A DNA stretch of 6,586 bases from Blastocatellia bacterium. Its GTDB lineage: Bacteria > Acidobacteriota > Blastocatellia > Pyrinomonadales > Pyrinomonadaceae. The DNA is taken from positions 1 through 6,586 of the forward strand of contig PSRF01000341.1 in NCBI GenBank assembly GCA_003175865.1. The letters are read 5' to 3'. Under the pieces are notes generated by a model that saw only the letters and a program-made list of their open reading frames with translations, was not told where the DNA came from and ran no database searches. The position numbers were made by a program, and so were the translations under genes. Below are positions 5,846 through 6,586 of the stretch, piece after piece. Numbering within the stretch: the first letter of the stretch is position 1; every line of letters begins with the position of its first letter.

Positions 5846-6436
5846 ATGAGAAGAAACGCACCTCTCCATTTTTCTCTCGCGATATTTGTGCTCGCCTCGG
5901 TTCCATTGCTCAGCGCGCAACAGACCGCGCCATCGGCTACTAGTAGCGGGAACGTAAGCAGAGAGCAGGTGAATGATGCCGACATTCAGCTGATGCGACA
6001 AGACATTCGTGCTGAACGCAAGAAGATAGTGGCCGCCAACATGCCATTGACGGAAACCACAAAATTCTGGCCACTTTACGATCGATATATTCCTTGATGA
6101 GGGCGTACCGAACATCGTTGACTTTGATGGTTTCCGCGATATACCCAAGGCTACCAAACAATGACCGATGAACAGGCCGGCAGCTTCATTAAGCGCTGGT
6201 TAGCTCTCGACGGGGATAATACGCAGCTGCGTCTGAAATTCGTTCCTGAATTCGAGAAGGTGATGTCACTCAAGAAGACCGCAATATTCTTTCAGATCGA
6301 TCGGCGTGTTGGCATGATGATTGAGCTTCAGCTTGCCTGGCAGGTTCCTCTTGTGAAGCCACAGCGCCTTGGGCCGAGCGCGAGTCAATGTCCCAACCTA
6401 CGGCCGCCGATACCGTATCGCACCCACGTGATTTGA
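5846..6436 (+). pseudogene. Small secreted protein gene interrupted by a 58-bp micro-inversion
   Basis: As written, the frame from ATG 5846 ends after 83 residues at TGA 6095-6097. Homologous-looking sequence resumes in the same frame from 6144 (TQGYQTMTDEQAGSFIKRW...). The missing middle, AETIKVNDVRYALIKE, is encoded on the minus strand at the same place. Reversing 6086-6143 gives one open frame of 196 residues to TGA 6434-6436. The restored protein has a signal peptide (about 1-25, hydrophobic LAIFVLASVPLL then SAQQ), then a charged helical domain: DADIQLMRQDIRAERKKIVAANMPLTE, KFWPLYDRY, KVNDVRYALIKEY, MTDEQAGSFIKRWLALD, FEKVM, KKTAIFFQIDRRVGMMIELQLA, PLVKP. It resembles secreted helical proteins of unknown function that I associate with Acidobacteriota; no enzyme motif is visible. 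The last 25 or so residues (RLGPSASQC...) look unlike the rest and may reflect loss of an earlier stop. The upstream ATG at 5813 would disrupt the signal peptide. Confidence 0.82.
6086..6143. other. Micro-inversion inside a coding sequence, bounded by TATAT/ATATA
   Basis: The segment begins with TATAT (6086-6090) and ends with its reverse complement ATATA (6139-6143), so the breakpoints can lie anywhere within these 5-bp arms. The unambiguous inverted core is 6091-6138 (48 bases). Because an inversion keeps length, the frames before and after are in register (6161 minus 5846 is 315, a multiple of three), as observed. Restored codons 81-100 read Y-I-A-E-T-I-K-V-N-D-V-R-Y-A-L-I-K-E-Y-T. In the present orientation this strand carries several stops: TGA at 6095-6097, immediately followed by another TGA, and more beyond. 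Confidence 0.85.
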
Positions 6437-6489
6437 GATTATTTGAATTTACCTGGATCGGGTCTAGTAGCCTAATTCTCGACCTTGAA

Positions 6490-6516
6490 CTGCGGAGTGT
6501 TCGGCGCAGATTTTCT
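6490..6516 (+). terminator. Weak candidate terminator after the small secreted-protein gene
   Basis: CTGCG (6490-6494) pairs with CGCAG (6505-6509), with an optional inner GA/TC pair, followed at once by ATTTTCT. The stem is short (5 bp) and the T-run is four bases. It lies 54 bases after the gene's stop on the same strand, so a terminator role is plausible but poorly supported. Confidence 0.3.
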
Positions 6517-6538
6517 GGAACTCTCTGCTGTTTTCCCT

Positions 6539-6559
6539 CTGTGGAAAGCCACTCCACAG
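6539..6559. repeat. Inverted repeat, 7-bp perfect arms, 7-nt loop
   Basis: CTGTGGA (6539-6545) pairs with TCCACAG (6553-6559), and a T-G wobble can extend it outward. A T-rich stretch precedes it (TTTTCCCTCT), but no T-tract follows on the plus strand. On the minus strand the hairpin is followed by AGAGGGAAAAC, which is not a terminator. It may be a binding site or a structure belonging to a gene beyond the window. Confidence 0.4.
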
Positions 6560-6586
6560 GTAGCCACACAGCGTATCTACGCCATG

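Noticed and set aside
6086..6143. A recombinase-controlled phase-variation switch
   Set aside because: The inverted arms are only 5 bp, no invertase or integrase gene is in the window, and the inversion sits inside a coding sequence rather than over a promoter. It is kept only as a minor possibility in the findings.
5573..6157. Minus-strand open frame (194 codons) opposite the small secreted-protein gene
   Set aside because: It is antisense to a gene supported by a signal peptide and restored homologous segments. Its composition is not protein-like. The frame that carries the minus-strand peptide KVNDVRYALIKEY is a different one and is explained by the micro-inversion.
5940..6161. Minus-strand 73-codon frame containing KVNDVRYALIKEY as a separate small gene
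   Set aside because: Only the part within 6086-6143 looks like real protein, and it fits exactly the hole in the plus-strand gene. Outside that segment the frame is an antisense shadow.

Overview
The window looks like bacterial chromosome from a soil-type Acidobacteriota (Terriglobia-like) genome. This placement is an inference from protein types: a BON/glycine-zipper lipoprotein, a secreted M48 peptidase, a MASE1 histidine kinase and a small secreted protein of a kind I associate with that phylum. No rRNA, tRNA, CRISPR array, insertion sequence or integrase was recognised, so nothing marks the window as a mobile island.

Layout, left to right. Positions 1-421 hold no convincing gene but contain three clean inverted repeats. 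Positions 422-1327 (-) encode a BON-domain lipoprotein with a C-terminal glycine-zipper segment. Positions 1328-1752 are apparently non-coding. Positions 1753-2723 (-) are a broken M48 zinc metallopeptidase gene, with a stop codon in the signal peptide and about three small indels between the HExxH motif and the third zinc ligand. Positions 2880-3770 (+), divergent from it, encode an intact CPBP-family (CAAX protease-like) membrane protein. It converges on an intact MASE1/HisKA_3 sensor histidine kinase (3827-5455, -), with a strong hairpin at the junction. After a non-coding stretch with a likely kinase promoter and other hairpins, positions 5846-6436 (+) hold a broken gene for a small secreted protein. 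The last 150 bases hold only short hairpins.

The most striking observation is in that last gene. Its reading frame is interrupted by a 58-bp segment (6086-6143) lying in reverse orientation. The missing coding sequence (...TIKVNDVRYALIKEY...) can be read on the minus strand exactly there. Flipping the segment between its TATAT/ATATA ends restores one 196-codon frame with no other edit. It is therefore a micro-inversion: a recent mutation, a rare switch, or a read/assembly artefact.

No pathway links the genes. They share a cell-envelope theme: a lipoprotein, a periplasmic protease, a membrane protease-like protein, a membrane sensor and a secreted protein. No response regulator lies beside the kinase. 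Two of the five genes are damaged by different kinds of lesion while the long kinase and CPBP frames are clean, so real gene decay and local sequence error both remain possible.
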